Source: Sphingopyxis sp. 113P3 (GTDB lineage Bacteria > Pseudomonadota > Alphaproteobacteria > Sphingomonadales > Sphingomonadaceae). Taken from it: DNA of 64,000 bases. Below are positions 24,602 to 34,711 of the stretch, piece after piece. Positions within the stretch are counted from its first letter, which is position 1. Each line of letters begins with the position of its first letter. Location: the NCBI RefSeq assembly GCF_001278035.1, contig NZ_CP009452.1, forward strand, positions 405,501-469,500, written 5' to 3'. The notes beneath the pieces are model-generated. The model saw nothing but the letters and a program-made list of their open reading frames with translations. It was not told the origin of the DNA and did not search any database. The position numbers and the translations under genes are program-made.

Positions 24602-25066
24602 ATGACGACCCGCACCCGCATGAACGTCTATTTCGACCCGGCCTTGCTCAAGCAGGTCGAGGCGCTGGCCCTGCGTCGGAGCATCTCCAAATCCGCCATC
24701 GTCGAAGCCGCCGTAGCGTCCTTCCTCTCTGGCGACACGGCCGAAAAGCTGGAGGCAGCCATGTCGCGCCGCCTTGACCGGCTCGGCCGTCAGATCGACA
24801 CGCTCGACGAGGATCTCGCCGTGCTCGGCGAAGCCGTCTCGCTGTTCATCCGATACTGGCTGATCCTCACACCGCCGCTACCCGATGCCACACAGGCATC
24901 GGCTCGCGCCAAGGGCGCAGAACGCTTCGACGGTTTCTTGCAGTCGCTCGGCAAACGGCTGGCAACGGGAGACCGGTTCCTGAAAGAGCTTTCGCGCGAT
25001 GTTGAGTCGGTTCCGGCTGGCGGCGATGTTAGTGCCCCGCAGATGAATGGCGACGCGGCCGAATAG
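24602..25066 (+). CDS. ribbon-helix-helix protein of the tra/trb operon (CopG-like)
   Basis: 154 residues. TRTRMNVYFDPALLKQVEALALRRSISKSAIVEAAVASFL is a complete RHH domain; a coiled-coil-like segment (LDRLGRQIDTLDEDLAVLGEAVSLFIRYWL) follows. Genes of this type lie between traG and trbB in most ICEs of this family and are annotated as CopG regulators or TraJ-like accessory proteins. It starts 10 bases after the traG stop. Probably autoregulates the trb operon or helps load the relaxosome; not proven. Confidence 0.82.
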   Translation: MTTRTRMNVYFDPALLKQVEALALRRSISKSAIVEAAVASFLSGDTAEKLEAAMSRRLDRLGRQIDTLDEDLAVLGEAVSLFIRYWLILTPPLPDATQASARAKGAERFDGFLQSLGKRLATGDRFLKELSRDVESVPAGGDVSAPQMNGDAAE

Positions 25067-25207
25067 ACAACCCCTCCTATTCGCCGCTGTTGGCCGCCGA
25101 TCCCCGCACGGCCTTCGATACTTGTTGAAACGGCCTATTTTCAGGCTCTTTTAATCGACCCTGATCCGGGGACCGTCTGTTGCGCCTCGTGGAGAAACGG
25201 GGCCGAA

Positions 25208-26191
25208 ATGACGACCAGCCATCAAAAACCGGAAGCCATCGCTCGCGGCGCGCGGATGCTGCGCACGGCGCTCGGTCCCGCCATCGCGCGCTTCCTGGAA
25301 GACCCTGCCGTCGTCGAGGTGATGCTGAACCCGGACGGGCGCATCTGGATCGACCGTCTTTCCGAAGGACTTTCCGATACGGGCGAAAGGCTGTCAGCCG
25401 CTGACGGCGAACGCATCGTGCGCCTGGTCGCCCATCATGTCGGCGCGGAGGTTCATGCGCGCAGCCCCCGCGTCTCGGCCGAACTGCCCGAGACAGGAGA
25501 GCGGTTCGAGGGGCTTTTGCCCCCTGTGGTGGCGGCGCCGGCCTTCGCCATACGCAAACCCGCCGTCGCCGTCTTCACCCTCAACGATTACGTCGCCGCT
25601 GGAATCATGTCGCCGGATCAAGCCGTGACGTTGCGCGAAGCTGTCGCGGCGCGCGCCAACATCCTCGTCGCGGGCGGCACCTCCACCGGCAAGACCACGC
25701 TCACCAACGCGCTGCTGGCCGAAGTGGCAAAGACGCAGGATCGCGTCGTCATCATCGAGGACACCCGCGAGCTGCAATGCGCCGCTCCCAATCTGGTGGC
25801 GATGCGCACGAAGGATGGCATCGCCACGCTTTCCGATCTGGTTCGGTCCTCGCTGCGTCTGCGCCCGGATCGTATCCCCATCGGCGAGGTGCGCGGATCG
25901 GAAGCGCTCGACCTCCTCAAAGCGTGGGGAACGGGGCATCCCGGCGGCATCGGCACGATCCACGCCGGCACCGGCATCGGCGCGCTCCGTCGCCTTGAAC
26001 AGCTCATCCAGGAGGCCGTCGTCACCGTCCCGCGCGCGCTGATCGCCGAGACCATCGACCTCGTGGCCGTCCTCGCCGGCCGCGGCTCCGCGCGCCGGCT
26101 CGCCGAACTCGCCCGTGTCGGAGGGCTTGGCTCGGACGGGGATTACCGCATCAGCCCTGCAACCCCCACCAATGCTGGAGACCCTTCATGA
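25208..26191 (+). CDS. trbB: TrbB, type IV secretion ATPase (VirB11-like)
   Basis: 327 residues. Walker A is GGTSTGKTT (about residues 156-164), the Asp box IEDTRELQ, and the His box [16 protein letters not shown]. TrbB forms a cytoplasmic hexamer that powers pilus assembly and substrate transfer. A 141-base gap before it could hold an internal promoter. Its stop overlaps the trbC start (ATGA, 26188-26191). Confidence 0.93.
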   Translation: MTTSHQKPEAIARGARMLRTALGPAIARFLEDPAVVEVMLNPDGRIWIDRLSEGLSDTGERLSAADGERIVRLVAHHVGAEVHARSPRVSAELPETGERFEGLLPPVVAAPAFAIRKPAVAVFTLNDYVAAGIMSPDQAVTLREAVAARANILVAGGTSTGKTTLTNALLAEVAKTQDRVVIIEDTRELQCAAPNLVAMRTKDGIATLSDLVRSSLRLRPDRIPIGEVRGSEALDLLKAWGTGHPGGIGTIHAGTGIGALRRLEQLIQEAVVTVPRALIAETIDLVAVLAGRGSARRLAELARVGGLGSDGDYRISPATPTNAGDPS

Positions 26192-26520
26192 TCCGCATTC
26201 CCATGCGCGTGCGTCGCACCGTCGCGACTGTCGCCGCCGTCGCCTATGTCAATCTCATCCTCGTTCCCGCCGCCCATGCCTCCGGCTCCTCCATGCCGTG
26301 GGAAGCGCCGCTCCAGAAAATCCTTCAGTCGATCGAAGGCCCCGTCGCCAAGATCATCGCGGTCATCATCATCATCGCGACGGGCCTGGCGCTGGCCTTC
26401 GGCGACACGTCCGGTGGCTTCCGCAAGCTTATCCAGATCGTCTTTGGTCTGTCGATCGCCTTTGCCGCGTCTAGCTTCTTCCTGTCGTTCTTCTCGTTCG
26501 GCGGCGGGGCGCTCGTCTGA
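26188..26520 (+). CDS. trbC: TrbC, conjugative pilin
   Basis: 110 residues. Long basic leader then two hydrophobic helices (VAKIIAVIIIIATGLALAFG and FGLSIAFAASSFFLSFF), the VirB2/TrbC pilin form. It is the expected substrate of the TraF peptidase at 9449. Coupled to trbB by ATGA and to trbD by TGATG. Confidence 0.9.
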   Translation: MIRIPMRVRRTVATVAAVAYVNLILVPAAHASGSSMPWEAPLQKILQSIEGPVAKIIAVIIIIATGLALAFGDTSGGFRKLIQIVFGLSIAFAASSFFLSFFSFGGGALV

Positions 26521-26798
26521 TGGCGGTCGCCTTCGAGCAACTGGACGTGCCGGGATTCACCGTCCCGGTTCACCGCGCGCTGACCGAGCACATCCTGCTC
26601 GGCGGTGCGCCGCGCTCTATCGCGATCCTCAACGGGACGCTGGCCGGGGCCGTGGGCCTCGGCCTGCGCCTCTGGCTGGTCGGCCTCCTCATCTGGGCCG
26701 TCGGCCATTTCGCGGCGGTCTGGGTCGCCAAGCGCGATCCGCTCTTCGTGGAAGTCGGCCGCCGGCATCTCCGTATCCCCGCCAACCTGTCGGTCTGA
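26520..26798 (+). CDS. trbD: TrbD, VirB3-like inner-membrane protein
   Basis: 92 residues with one or two membrane helices and the VirB3 pattern (PGFTVPVHRALTE at the start). It overlaps the trbC stop by one base. VirB3-like proteins work with the VirB4 ATPase, here TrbE, the next gene. Confidence 0.9.
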   Translation: MAVAFEQLDVPGFTVPVHRALTEHILLGGAPRSIAILNGTLAGAVGLGLRLWLVGLLIWAVGHFAAVWVAKRDPLFVEVGRRHLRIPANLSV

Positions 26799-26809
26799 GA
26801 GAGGCGCAC

Positions 26810-29254
26810 ATGATGAACCTTGCCGAATATCGCCGCAGTGCCAGCCGCCTTGCCGATTTCCTGCCGTGGGCCGCGCTGGTCGGCCCCGGCGTCGTCTTGA
26901 ACAAGGATGGCTCGTTCCAGCGCACCGCGCGCTTCCGTGGCCCCGATCTCGACAGCGCCGTCTCCGCCGAGCTGGTCGCGGTGGCCGGCCGCATCAACAA
27001 CGCCTTCCGCCGCCTCGGCTCGGGCTGGAGCATCTTTGTCGAGGCACAGCGATCCGAAGCCGCGACCTATCCCGACAGCCAATTTCCCGATCCGGCTTCC
27101 GGCCTGGTCGATGCCGAGCGCAAGGCCGATTTCAAGGAAGCCGGCGCGCATTTCGTGTCAGGCTATTTCCTAACCTTCCTCTATCTGCCGCCGGCCGAGG
27201 AAGCCGCCCGCGCCGAAACCTGGCTGTATGAAGGCCGTGAGCGCGCCGGCGTCGATCCGCACGAGATCCTGCGAACCTTCGTGGATCGCACCGACCGCGT
27301 GCTGGCGCTGCTCGACGGCTTCATGCCGGAATGCCGCTGGCTCGATGATAGCGAGACGCTGACCTATCTGCATTCGACCGTCTCCACGAAGCGCCATCGC
27401 GTCCGCGTGCCGGACGTGCCGATGTATCTCGATGCGCTGCTCGCCGATCAGCCGCTCACCGGCGGGCTCGAACCGCGCCTCGGCGGCGAGCATCTGCGTA
27501 TCCTCACCATCATCGGCTTTCCGACCGTGACGACGCCCGGCCTGCTCGATGATCTCAACCGGTTGGCGTTCCCGTATCGCTGGAGCACCCGCGCGATCCT
27601 GCTCGACAAGACCGACGCGACCAAACTGCTGACCAAGATCAGGCGGCAATGGTTCGCCAAGCGCAAGTCCATTGCCGCCATCTTGAAGGAGGTGATGACC
27701 AACGAGGCGTCCGCCCTCGTGGATACGGACGCCGCAAACAAGGCGGCCGACGCCGACATGGCCTTGCAGGAGCTCGGCCAGGATGTGGCGGGCATGGCCT
27801 ATGTCACCGCGACCATCATCGTCTGGGACGCCGATCCGCGTCTCGCCGACGAGAAACTGCGCCTCGTCGAGAAGGTCATTCAGGGCCGCGACTTCACGGC
27901 CATGATCGAAACCGTCAATGCCGTCGATGCCTGGCTCGGCTCATTGCCCGGACATGCCTACGCCAACGTCCGCCAGCCGCCCATCTCGACGCTCAATCTC
28001 GCCCATATGATCCCCCTGAGCGCCGTATGGGCGGGGCCGGAACGGGACGAGCATTTTGGTGCGCCCCCCTTGCTTTACGGCAAGACCGAAGGTTCGACCC
28101 CGTTCCGGTTATCCCTTCATGTCGGAGATGTCGGCCACACCCTCGTCGTCGGCCCGACAGGTGCGGGCAAGTCCGTGCTGCTCGCGCTCATGGCCTTGCA
28201 GTTTCGGCGCTACGACCGGTCCCAGGTCTTCGCCTTCGACTTCGGCGGTTCGATCCGCGCCGCAGCACTCGCCATGGGCGGCGACTGGCACGATCTCGGC
28301 GGCGGGCTGACCGAGGGGTCCGACGGTTCCGTTTCGCTCCAGCCGCTCGCCCGCATCCACGACACCTACGAGCGCGCCTGGGCCGCTGACTGGATCGTGG
28401 CGATCCTGATGCGCGAAAGCATCGCGATCACGCCGGAGGTGAAGGAGCATATCTGGACGGCGCTGACCTCGCTCGCTTCCGCGCCGGTCGAAGAGCGCAC
28501 CATCACCGGCCTCAGTGTCCTGCTCCAGTCCAACGATTTGAAGCAGGCGCTCCGGCCTTACTGTGTCGGCGGAGCCTATGGCCGGCTGCTCGACGCCGAA
28601 GCCGAACATCTCGGCTCGGCCGCCGTGCAGGCGTTCGAGATCGAAGGGCTTGTCGGGACGGGCGCCGCGCCCGCCGTTCTATCCTACCTGTTCCATCGCA
28701 TCGGCGACCGGCTCAACGGTCGTCCGACCATGCTCATCATCGACGAGGGCTGGCTGGCGCTGGATGACGAAGGCTTTGCCGGCCAGCTCCGCGAATGGCT
28801 GAAGACGCTGCGCAAGAAGAACGCCTCCGTCATCTTCGCCACGCAGTCCCTTTCCGACGTCGACAATTCGAGCATCGCGCCGGCCATCATCGAAAGCTGC
28901 CCGACGCGGCTGTTGCTCCCCAACGAACGCGCGATCGAGCCGCAGATCACCGCGATCTATCGGCGCTTCGGTCTGAACGACCGCCAGATCGAAATCCTCG
29001 CGCGGGCGACGCCCAAGCGGGATTATTACTGCCAGTCTCGGCGCGGCAATCGCCTGTTCGAGCTGGGCTTGAGCGAGGTCGGTCTCGCGCTCTGCGCCGC
29101 ATCCTCCAAATCCGACCAGACGCTGATCGCGAACCTCGTCGCCGAACACGGGCGCGAAGGGTTCCTTGCCGCGTGGTTGCGCGCCCGCAACGCCGGATGG
29201 GCGGCCGATCTCATCCCGAACTTCCCCCAAGCCGAAAAGGAGACCATGCCATGA
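26810..29254 (+). CDS. trbE: TrbE, VirB4-like transfer ATPase
   Basis: 814 residues, the usual length. Walker A VGPTGAGKS (about 446-454) and Walker B TMLIIDEGWLAL (about 640-651). The N-terminal part is the VirB4 membrane-contact domain. ATG 26810 is the start; a much longer frame upstream runs through trbC/trbD and is not real. The stop overlaps the trbJ start (ATGA). Confidence 0.93.
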   Translation: MMNLAEYRRSASRLADFLPWAALVGPGVVLNKDGSFQRTARFRGPDLDSAVSAELVAVAGRINNAFRRLGSGWSIFVEAQRSEAATYPDSQFPDPASGLVDAERKADFKEAGAHFVSGYFLTFLYLPPAEEAARAETWLYEGRERAGVDPHEILRTFVDRTDRVLALLDGFMPECRWLDDSETLTYLHSTVSTKRHRVRVPDVPMYLDALLADQPLTGGLEPRLGGEHLRILTIIGFPTVTTPGLLDDLNRLAFPYRWSTRAILLDKTDATKLLTKIRRQWFAKRKSIAAILKEVMTNEASALVDTDAANKAADADMALQELGQDVAGMAYVTATIIVWDADPRLADEKLRLVEKVIQGRDFTAMIETVNAVDAWLGSLPGHAYANVRQPPISTLNLAHMIPLSAVWAGPERDEHFGAPPLLYGKTEGSTPFRLSLHVGDVGHTLVVGPTGAGKSVLLALMALQFRRYDRSQVFAFDFGGSIRAAALAMGGDWHDLGGGLTEGSDGSVSLQPLARIHDTYERAWAADWIVAILMRESIAITPEVKEHIWTALTSLASAPVEERTITGLSVLLQSNDLKQALRPYCVGGAYGRLLDAEAEHLGSAAVQAFEIEGLVGTGAAPAVLSYLFHRIGDRLNGRPTMLIIDEGWLALDDEGFAGQLREWLKTLRKKNASVIFATQSLSDVDNSSIAPAIIESCPTRLLLPNERAIEPQITAIYRRFGLNDRQIEILARATPKRDYYCQSRRGNRLFELGLSEVGLALCAASSKSDQTLIANLVAEHGREGFLAAWLRARNAGWAADLIPNFPQAEKETMP

Positions 29255-30018
29255 AGACCCGTACTTTCCGCTCGCGCGCCGCCATCCTGGCCGCAACCAT
29301 GCTGGCCGTTTCGCCCGTCCTGGTGACGCAGCAGGCCCATGCCTTCGGCTTTGGCCGCATCGTCTATGACCCGACGAACTATGCGCAGAACGTCCTGACC
29401 GCTGCACGCACCCTGGAGCAGATCACCCATCAGATCACCTCGCTTCAGAACGAAGCGCAGATGCTCATCAATCAGGCGAAGAACCTCGCCAGCCTGCCGT
29501 ACTCCGCGCTCCAGACCTTGCAGCAGAACGTCCAGAAGACCCAGCAACTTCTCGGGCAGGCGCAGAACATCGCCTTCGACGTCCAGAAGATCGATCAGGC
29601 GTTCCAGAGCCAATACGGCAATGTCTCGCTATCCGCCACTGACGCGCAACTGGTGGCGGGCGCACGCGACCGCTGGAAGAACACCGTCGGCGGCTTGCAG
29701 GACGCCATGCGCGTGCAGGCTGGTGCTGTCGGCAATATCGACAGCAACCGCGCGCAGATGTCGGCGCTGATCGGCCAGAGCCAGGGCGCGACCGGCGCAT
29801 TGCAGGCCGCGCAGGCCGGGAACCAGCTTCTCGCCCTCCAGTCGCAGCAGCTTTCCGATCTCGTCGCGCTCCTCGCCGCCAACGGCCGCGCCGGGGTGCT
29901 AACCGAAGCCGAGCGTGCGGCCTCGGCCGAACAGGGCCGCGAACAGCGCCGCCGCTTCCTGACGCCAGGCTCGGGCTATCAGCCCGGCAACGCGCAGATG
30001 TTCAACAGCGGCAATTGA
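29251..30018 (+). CDS. trbJ: TrbJ, VirB5-like periplasmic protein
   Basis: 255 residues. Signal peptide ending around AHAFGFG, then long amphipathic helices rich in Gln and Ala, as in VirB5/TrbJ minor pilins. ATG 29251 overlaps the trbE stop. Confidence 0.9.
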   Translation: MKTRTFRSRAAILAATMLAVSPVLVTQQAHAFGFGRIVYDPTNYAQNVLTAARTLEQITHQITSLQNEAQMLINQAKNLASLPYSALQTLQQNVQKTQQLLGQAQNIAFDVQKIDQAFQSQYGNVSLSATDAQLVAGARDRWKNTVGGLQDAMRVQAGAVGNIDSNRAQMSALIGQSQGATGALQAAQAGNQLLALQSQQLSDLVALLAANGRAGVLTEAERAASAEQGREQRRRFLTPGSGYQPGNAQMFNSGN

Positions 30019-30040
30019 TCGCCAGTAAGGAAGCACCGTC

Positions 30041-30328
30041 ATGGACGGCAAGATGCTGGCCCGGCTGGGCGCAATCATATTCGTTGCGGTCGCCATCACG
30101 GCGACCGCGTTTGAGATGATCCGCAAGGAAGAGGCGCCGGCACCCACGCCGGCCAGCCTTCAACAGCCCGCGCGTGACCCGCTGCGCGAAGGGCAGCGCC
30201 GGTGCCAGCAGCTTGGCCAGAAGGCGGCGGATGACCATGACTGCCTGCGCGTCTGGGCCGAAACCCGCGACCGCTTCCTCGGCCGCACGCCTGCGCCGTC
30301 CTCGCCCCTCCAGATCGAGGGGCCATGA
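30041..30328 (+). CDS. trbK: TrbK-like entry-exclusion protein
   Basis: 95 residues with one N-terminal membrane helix (LARLGAIIFVAVAITATAF) and a short extracytoplasmic part with two Cys (RRCQQLGQ and DDHDCLRVW). Matches the position and form of the alternative TrbK family, proposed to block uptake of a second copy of the element. Confidence 0.8.
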   Translation: MDGKMLARLGAIIFVAVAITATAFEMIRKEEAPAPTPASLQQPARDPLREGQRRCQQLGQKAADDHDCLRVWAETRDRFLGRTPAPSSPLQIEGP

Positions 30329-30331
30329 ACC

Positions 30332-31684
30332 ATGGGCGGCGCTGGCGTCATCGACAATTTCCTTGGGGTCTTCACCCGCTATATCGACTCCGGCTTCGGC
30401 CTGTTGTCGGGCGAAGTCGCCTTCATCGCCACCACGCTCATCGTCATCGACGTGACGCTGGCCGCGCTGTTCTGGTCCTGGGGTGCCGATGACGACATCA
30501 TTGCGCGCCTCGTCAAGAAGACTCTGTTCGTCGGCGCCTTCGCCTATCTCATCGGCAGCTGGAACAACCTGGCGAAGATCGTCTTCGACAGCTTCGCCGG
30601 GCTGGGGCTCAAAGCGAGCGGAACCGGGTTTTCGGCCGCCGACCTGATGCGCCCTGGCAAGGTGGCGCAAACCGGCCTCGATGCCGCCCGGCCGCTGCTC
30701 GAATCCATCTCCGATCTGATGGGCTGGGTCGCCTTCTTCGAGAACTTCATCCAGATCGCCTGTCTGCTCTTCGCCTGGGCGCTGGTCATCCTCGCCTTCT
30801 TCATTCTGGCGATCCAGCTTTTCGTCACTCTGATCGAGTTCAAGCTTTCGACGCTCGCGGGCTTCGTTCTGATTCCGTTTGGCCTCTTCGGCAAGACAGC
30901 CTTCATGGCCGAACGCGTGCTCGGCAACGTCATTTCCTCCGGCATCAAGGTTCTAGTGCTCGCCGTCATCATCGGTATCGGCTCGACGCTGTTCAGCCAG
31001 TTCACCGCCGGGTTCGGGGGCGTGACCCCGAGCATCGACGACGCCATGGCCGTCGTGCTCGCCGCACTCTCGCTCCTCGGCCTCGGCATCTTCGGCCCCG
31101 GCATTGCTTCCGGCCTGGTTAGCGGCGGTCCGCAGCTCGGGGCAGGTGCTGCCGTTGGAACCGGCCTTGCCGCGGGGGGCATGGTCTTGGCCGGTGCTGG
31201 CGCTGCCGGTCTTGCCGCCAAGGGCGGCGCAGCCGCGCTTTCCACCGGCGCTGCCGCCGTGCGTGGCGGCGCGACCGCAGCCGGCGCGGCATCCGCCGCC
31301 TTCAGCCTCGGTTCGCTCGGCCAATCCGGTGCAGCAGTTGCCGCATCCGGCATGGGCGGCGTCGGACGCGCGGCAGGCTCCGCCGCCATGTCGCCGCTGC
31401 GCCGTGCAGTGGCCAGCGTGAAGTCCAGCTTTTCCGACGGCGTGAAAAGCGGCTTCGGCGTCACTGGCGGTTCTTCGACCATGGGGACAGTCGACGGGTC
31501 CGTCGATGCCGCGGCCGACGCTTCCGCCACCCACACCGCCAAGGGCCAGCCCGATTGGGCGAAGCGAATGCAGCGCTCGCAGCGCCTTTCGCACGGCGTC
31601 CAGACCACGACCCATGCCGTCCGCTCCGGCGACAGCCGCAGCGGCGGCTCCTCAGTCAACCTCTCCGAAAGTGACCGCTCATGA
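30332..31684 (+). CDS. trbL: TrbL, VirB6-like channel protein
   Basis: 450 residues. About six membrane helices in the first 270 residues, then a long Ala/Gly-rich segment and a Ser-rich polar tail. VirB6-like proteins form part of the inner-membrane translocation path. The stop overlaps the trbF start (ATGA). Confidence 0.9.
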   Translation: MGGAGVIDNFLGVFTRYIDSGFGLLSGEVAFIATTLIVIDVTLAALFWSWGADDDIIARLVKKTLFVGAFAYLIGSWNNLAKIVFDSFAGLGLKASGTGFSAADLMRPGKVAQTGLDAARPLLESISDLMGWVAFFENFIQIACLLFAWALVILAFFILAIQLFVTLIEFKLSTLAGFVLIPFGLFGKTAFMAERVLGNVISSGIKVLVLAVIIGIGSTLFSQFTAGFGGVTPSIDDAMAVVLAALSLLGLGIFGPGIASGLVSGGPQLGAGAAVGTGLAAGGMVLAGAGAAGLAAKGGAAALSTGAAAVRGGATAAGAASAAFSLGSLGQSGAAVAASGMGGVGRAAGSAAMSPLRRAVASVKSSFSDGVKSGFGVTGGSSTMGTVDGSVDAAADASATHTAKGQPDWAKRMQRSQRLSHGVQTTTHAVRSGDSRSGGSSVNLSESDRS

Positions 31685-32370
31685 ACCTGTTTCGACGACC
31701 CGCCGCCCATTACGGCAAGACCCCGCAACCCGAGACCCCATACCAGAAGGCCGCCCAGGTCTGGGACGAGCGTATCGGCTCGGCCCGCGTGCAGGCGAAA
31801 AACTGGCGCACTATGGCCTTCGGCTCGCTGGTTCTCTCTGGCGGCTTTGCCGCTGCACTCGTCTGGCAGTCGGTGCAGGGAACCGTCGTGCCTTGGGTGG
31901 TGCAGGTCGACAAGCTTGGCCAGGCCCAGACCGTCGCGCCGGCGACCGCCGACTTCCGCCCGACCGATCCGCAGATCGCATGGCATCTCGGCCGCTTCAT
32001 CGAGCAGGTCAGGTCCATCCCAGCCGACCCGATCATCGTCCGCCAGAACTGGCTTCGCGCCTATGAGTGGACGACCGATCGAGGCGCGGGCGCGCTCAAC
32101 GACTATGCCCGGACCAATGACCCCTTCACCAAGGTCGGCAAGCAGCAGATCGCCGTCGACGTCTCCAGCGTCATTCGGGCTTCGCCCGACAGCTTCCGCG
32201 TCGCCTGGACCGAACGGCATTTTGAGAATGGCCAGCTCTCCGGCACGGAGCGCTGGACCGCGATCCTCACCATCGCCGTGCAACCGCCGCGTGACGCGGA
32301 ACGCCTGAAAGCCAATCCGCTCGGCATCTACGTCAACGCCATCAACTGGTCGCGGGAGATGGGCCAATGA
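31681..32370 (+). CDS. trbF: TrbF, VirB8-like assembly factor
   Basis: 229 residues with one N-terminal membrane helix and a VirB8-type periplasmic domain (WLRAYEWTTDRG, VAWTERHFENG, SGTERWTAILTI). Overlaps trbL and trbG by ATGA. Confidence 0.92.
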   Translation: MNLFRRPAAHYGKTPQPETPYQKAAQVWDERIGSARVQAKNWRTMAFGSLVLSGGFAAALVWQSVQGTVVPWVVQVDKLGQAQTVAPATADFRPTDPQIAWHLGRFIEQVRSIPADPIIVRQNWLRAYEWTTDRGAGALNDYARTNDPFTKVGKQQIAVDVSSVIRASPDSFRVAWTERHFENGQLSGTERWTAILTIAVQPPRDAERLKANPLGIYVNAINWSREMGQ

Positions 32371-33326
32371 ACCGCGCGATCCGCAAACCTGCAATCGTGG
32401 CTGTGATGCTCTCGGCGACCATGCTCGCCGGCTGCGCCTCCACCAAGCCGCCGCAGATTAGGTACGACAACAGCGTGCCGCCGCTTCCGGCCATTCCCGC
32501 AACGGTGACGGGTGAGCGGCTGAAGCCGATCCATGTTCCGCCGGCCTGGACCGTCGCGCGCGGCGGCACGGTTGGGGCGACACCGACGGCGCGCGTCGAG
32601 AATGCCAATGCCGCCGCCCGTGTGCAGCCGCGCCGCGAGGGCTACTTCAACGCCATTCAGGTCTATCCGTGGTCGGAAGGCGCGCTCTACCAGGTCTATG
32701 CCGCGCCTGGCCAGATCACGAACATCGCGCTCGAACCCGGCGAAAGCCTGACCGGCGCCGGACCGATCGCCGCCGGCGATACAGCGCGCTGGATCATCGG
32801 CGATACCGAATCCGGCTCTGGCGTCGCCCGCCGCGTGCATGTGCTGGTCAAGCCGACGCGCGCCGACATCACCACCAATCTTGTCATCACCACCGACCGG
32901 CGCACCTACATGATCGAGCTGCGCTCCGGCGAGAAGCCCTATATGCCGGCCGTCGCCTGGGCCTATCCTCAGCCGGCAGGTGGCGGGCGTCAGGCCATTC
33001 CGGCAACGCCGGTCATTCCGGCCGTCGCCGCACGCAACTATCGCTATGGCCTGACCGGGTCCAGCAATCCGCCGTGGAAGCCTGTCGCCGTCTATGACGA
33101 CGGCCGCCGTGTCTATGTCGAGTTTCCGCGCGGAATCGTGCAGGGTGAAATGCCGCCGATCTTCGTCATCGGCCCCGAGGGCGAAGCGCAGATCGCCAAT
33201 ACCCGCATCTACCAACACATCCTGATCGTGGATCGCCTATTCGGCGCGGCCGAGCTGCGCCTTGGCGCGGGCGACAAGCAGCAGACCGTCAGGATCGTTC
33301 GCACCGATGGGAGGCCGCAGTCATGA
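32367..33326 (+). CDS. trbG: TrbG, VirB9-like outer-membrane complex protein
   Basis: 319 residues. N-terminal signal with lipobox-like MLAGCAS, then the VirB9 beta domains (NAIQVYPWSEGALYQVYAAPGQ and YRYGLTGS). ATGA overlap with trbF at 32367 and with trbI at 33323. Confidence 0.92.
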   Translation: MNRAIRKPAIVAVMLSATMLAGCASTKPPQIRYDNSVPPLPAIPATVTGERLKPIHVPPAWTVARGGTVGATPTARVENANAAARVQPRREGYFNAIQVYPWSEGALYQVYAAPGQITNIALEPGESLTGAGPIAAGDTARWIIGDTESGSGVARRVHVLVKPTRADITTNLVITTDRRTYMIELRSGEKPYMPAVAWAYPQPAGGGRQAIPATPVIPAVAARNYRYGLTGSSNPPWKPVAVYDDGRRVYVEFPRGIVQGEMPPIFVIGPEGEAQIANTRIYQHILIVDRLFGAAELRLGAGDKQQTVRIVRTDGRPQS

Positions 33327-34462
33327 CCGAAGCCGAATCCAATGCCGCTCCGATGCGCCTGCGTGCTGAAGCGCCCCGCGTCACGCGCCTGTCGCGCAAG
33401 ATGCTCGCCAGCGTCGCGGCTGTCGCTCTGGTCGGAATCGGTGGCGCGCTGATCTACGCGCTCCAGACGCGCGGCCCCAGTGATGGCGGGGAAGAACTCT
33501 ATTCCACGTCCAACCGGCAAACCGCCGACGGTCTCGCCGGCCTGCCTCGCGACTATAGCGGCCCCGCCCTCGGGCCGGCGCTGCCCGGCGATCTCGGCGG
33601 CCCCATCTTGAGCGCTCAGAATGCCGGCCAGCCCGTCGCGCCTCCCGTCGTACCGACGCCCGGCGTCGACGAGGCCGAGCAGCGCCGCCGCGCCGAGGAA
33701 GAAGCGGCGCGCCTAAGCACCGTCTTCTTCCAGTCGCGGCAGGGATCGACGGCAGCGACAGCCAGCACGATGCCGGGCTTTGCCGGCTTCGATCCAGCCA
33801 GCGCGGCGGGACAGCCGACTGCGCAGGACAAGCAGCTTGCGTTCCTCAATGCGGCGGCTGACCGGCGCACCGTGACGCCTGATCGCGTCACGCTGCCGGC
33901 ATCGCCTTTCGTGCTGCAAGCGGGCGCAGTCATCTCGGCCGCGCTCATCACCGGCATCCGCTCCGATCTCCCCGGCCAGATCACGGCGCAGGTCACGGAG
34001 AACATCTATGACAGCCCGACCGGCAGCATCCTGATCGTGCCGCAGGGAACGCGGCTCATCGGCCAGTACGACAATGCCGTGCAGTTCGGCCAGCGCCGCG
34101 TGTTGCTCGTCTGGAACCGCCTCATCATGCCGAACGGCCGCTCCATCGTTCTCGAGCGCCAGCCGGGCGCGGACACGCAAGGCTATGCAGGCTTGGAGGA
34201 TGGCGTCGATTACCACTGGCGGGATCTCGCCAAGGCCGCCGCGCTCTCGACCCTGCTCGGCATAGGCGCGGAACTCGCCACCGACGACAATGATCGCCTG
34301 ATCCGCGCCATCCGTGACGGCGCGCAGGGTACGGTCAATCAGGCCGGTCAGCAGATCGTCCAGCGTCAGTTGCAGGTCGCACCGACGCTGACCATCCGGC
34401 CCGGCTTCCCAGTCCGTGTCATCGTCACCAAGGATTTGGTGCTCGAACCCTACAGGAGCTGA
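33323..34462 (+). CDS. trbI: TrbI, VirB10-like channel protein
   Basis: 379 residues. One N-terminal membrane helix, a Pro/Ala-rich linker, and the VirB10 C-terminal domain (SPFVLQAGAVISAALITGI, GTRLIGQYDNAVQFGQRRVLLVWNR and the helical LSTLLGIG). It spans both membranes as the core channel ring. Last of the coupled trb genes. Confidence 0.93.
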   Translation: MTEAESNAAPMRLRAEAPRVTRLSRKMLASVAAVALVGIGGALIYALQTRGPSDGGEELYSTSNRQTADGLAGLPRDYSGPALGPALPGDLGGPILSAQNAGQPVAPPVVPTPGVDEAEQRRRAEEEAARLSTVFFQSRQGSTAATASTMPGFAGFDPASAAGQPTAQDKQLAFLNAAADRRTVTPDRVTLPASPFVLQAGAVISAALITGIRSDLPGQITAQVTENIYDSPTGSILIVPQGTRLIGQYDNAVQFGQRRVLLVWNRLIMPNGRSIVLERQPGADTQGYAGLEDGVDYHWRDLAKAAALSTLLGIGAELATDDNDRLIRAIRDGAQGTVNQAGQQIVQRQLQVAPTLTIRPGFPVRVIVTKDLVLEPYRS

Positions 34463-34464
34463 CC

Positions 34465-34704
34465 ATGACCAAGCTGAAACTCGGCCCCATCGCCGATGAC
34501 AAGCCCGTCAGGATCACGGTGGAGCTGCCGGCGGCGCTCCATCGCGATCTCACCGATTACGGCCGCATCCTGGCCGATGGCCGCGCGGCGATCGAGCCCG
34601 CCAAGCTCATCGTGCCGATGCTGGAACGTTTCGTCGCGACCGATCGCGGATTTGCGAAGGCGCGACGAACAGCGGCGCAAGGCATCAGATCAGCATCTGG
34701 CTAG
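34465..34704 (+). CDS. DUF2274 family protein
   Basis: 79 residues. KLGPIADDKPVRITVELPAALHRDLTDYGRIL resembles an RHH-like start; the family DUF2274 follows trbI in most ICEs of this type. It begins 2 bases after the trbI stop. Possible small DNA-binding or channel accessory protein; unknown. Confidence 0.85.
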   Translation: MTKLKLGPIADDKPVRITVELPAALHRDLTDYGRILADGRAAIEPAKLIVPMLERFVATDRGFAKARRTAAQGIRSASG

Positions 34705-34711
34705 TCGGCAT

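Noticed and set aside
30544..32394. Long open frame opposite trbL/trbF (616 residues)
   Set aside because: Antisense shadow spanning two well-supported coupled trb genes.
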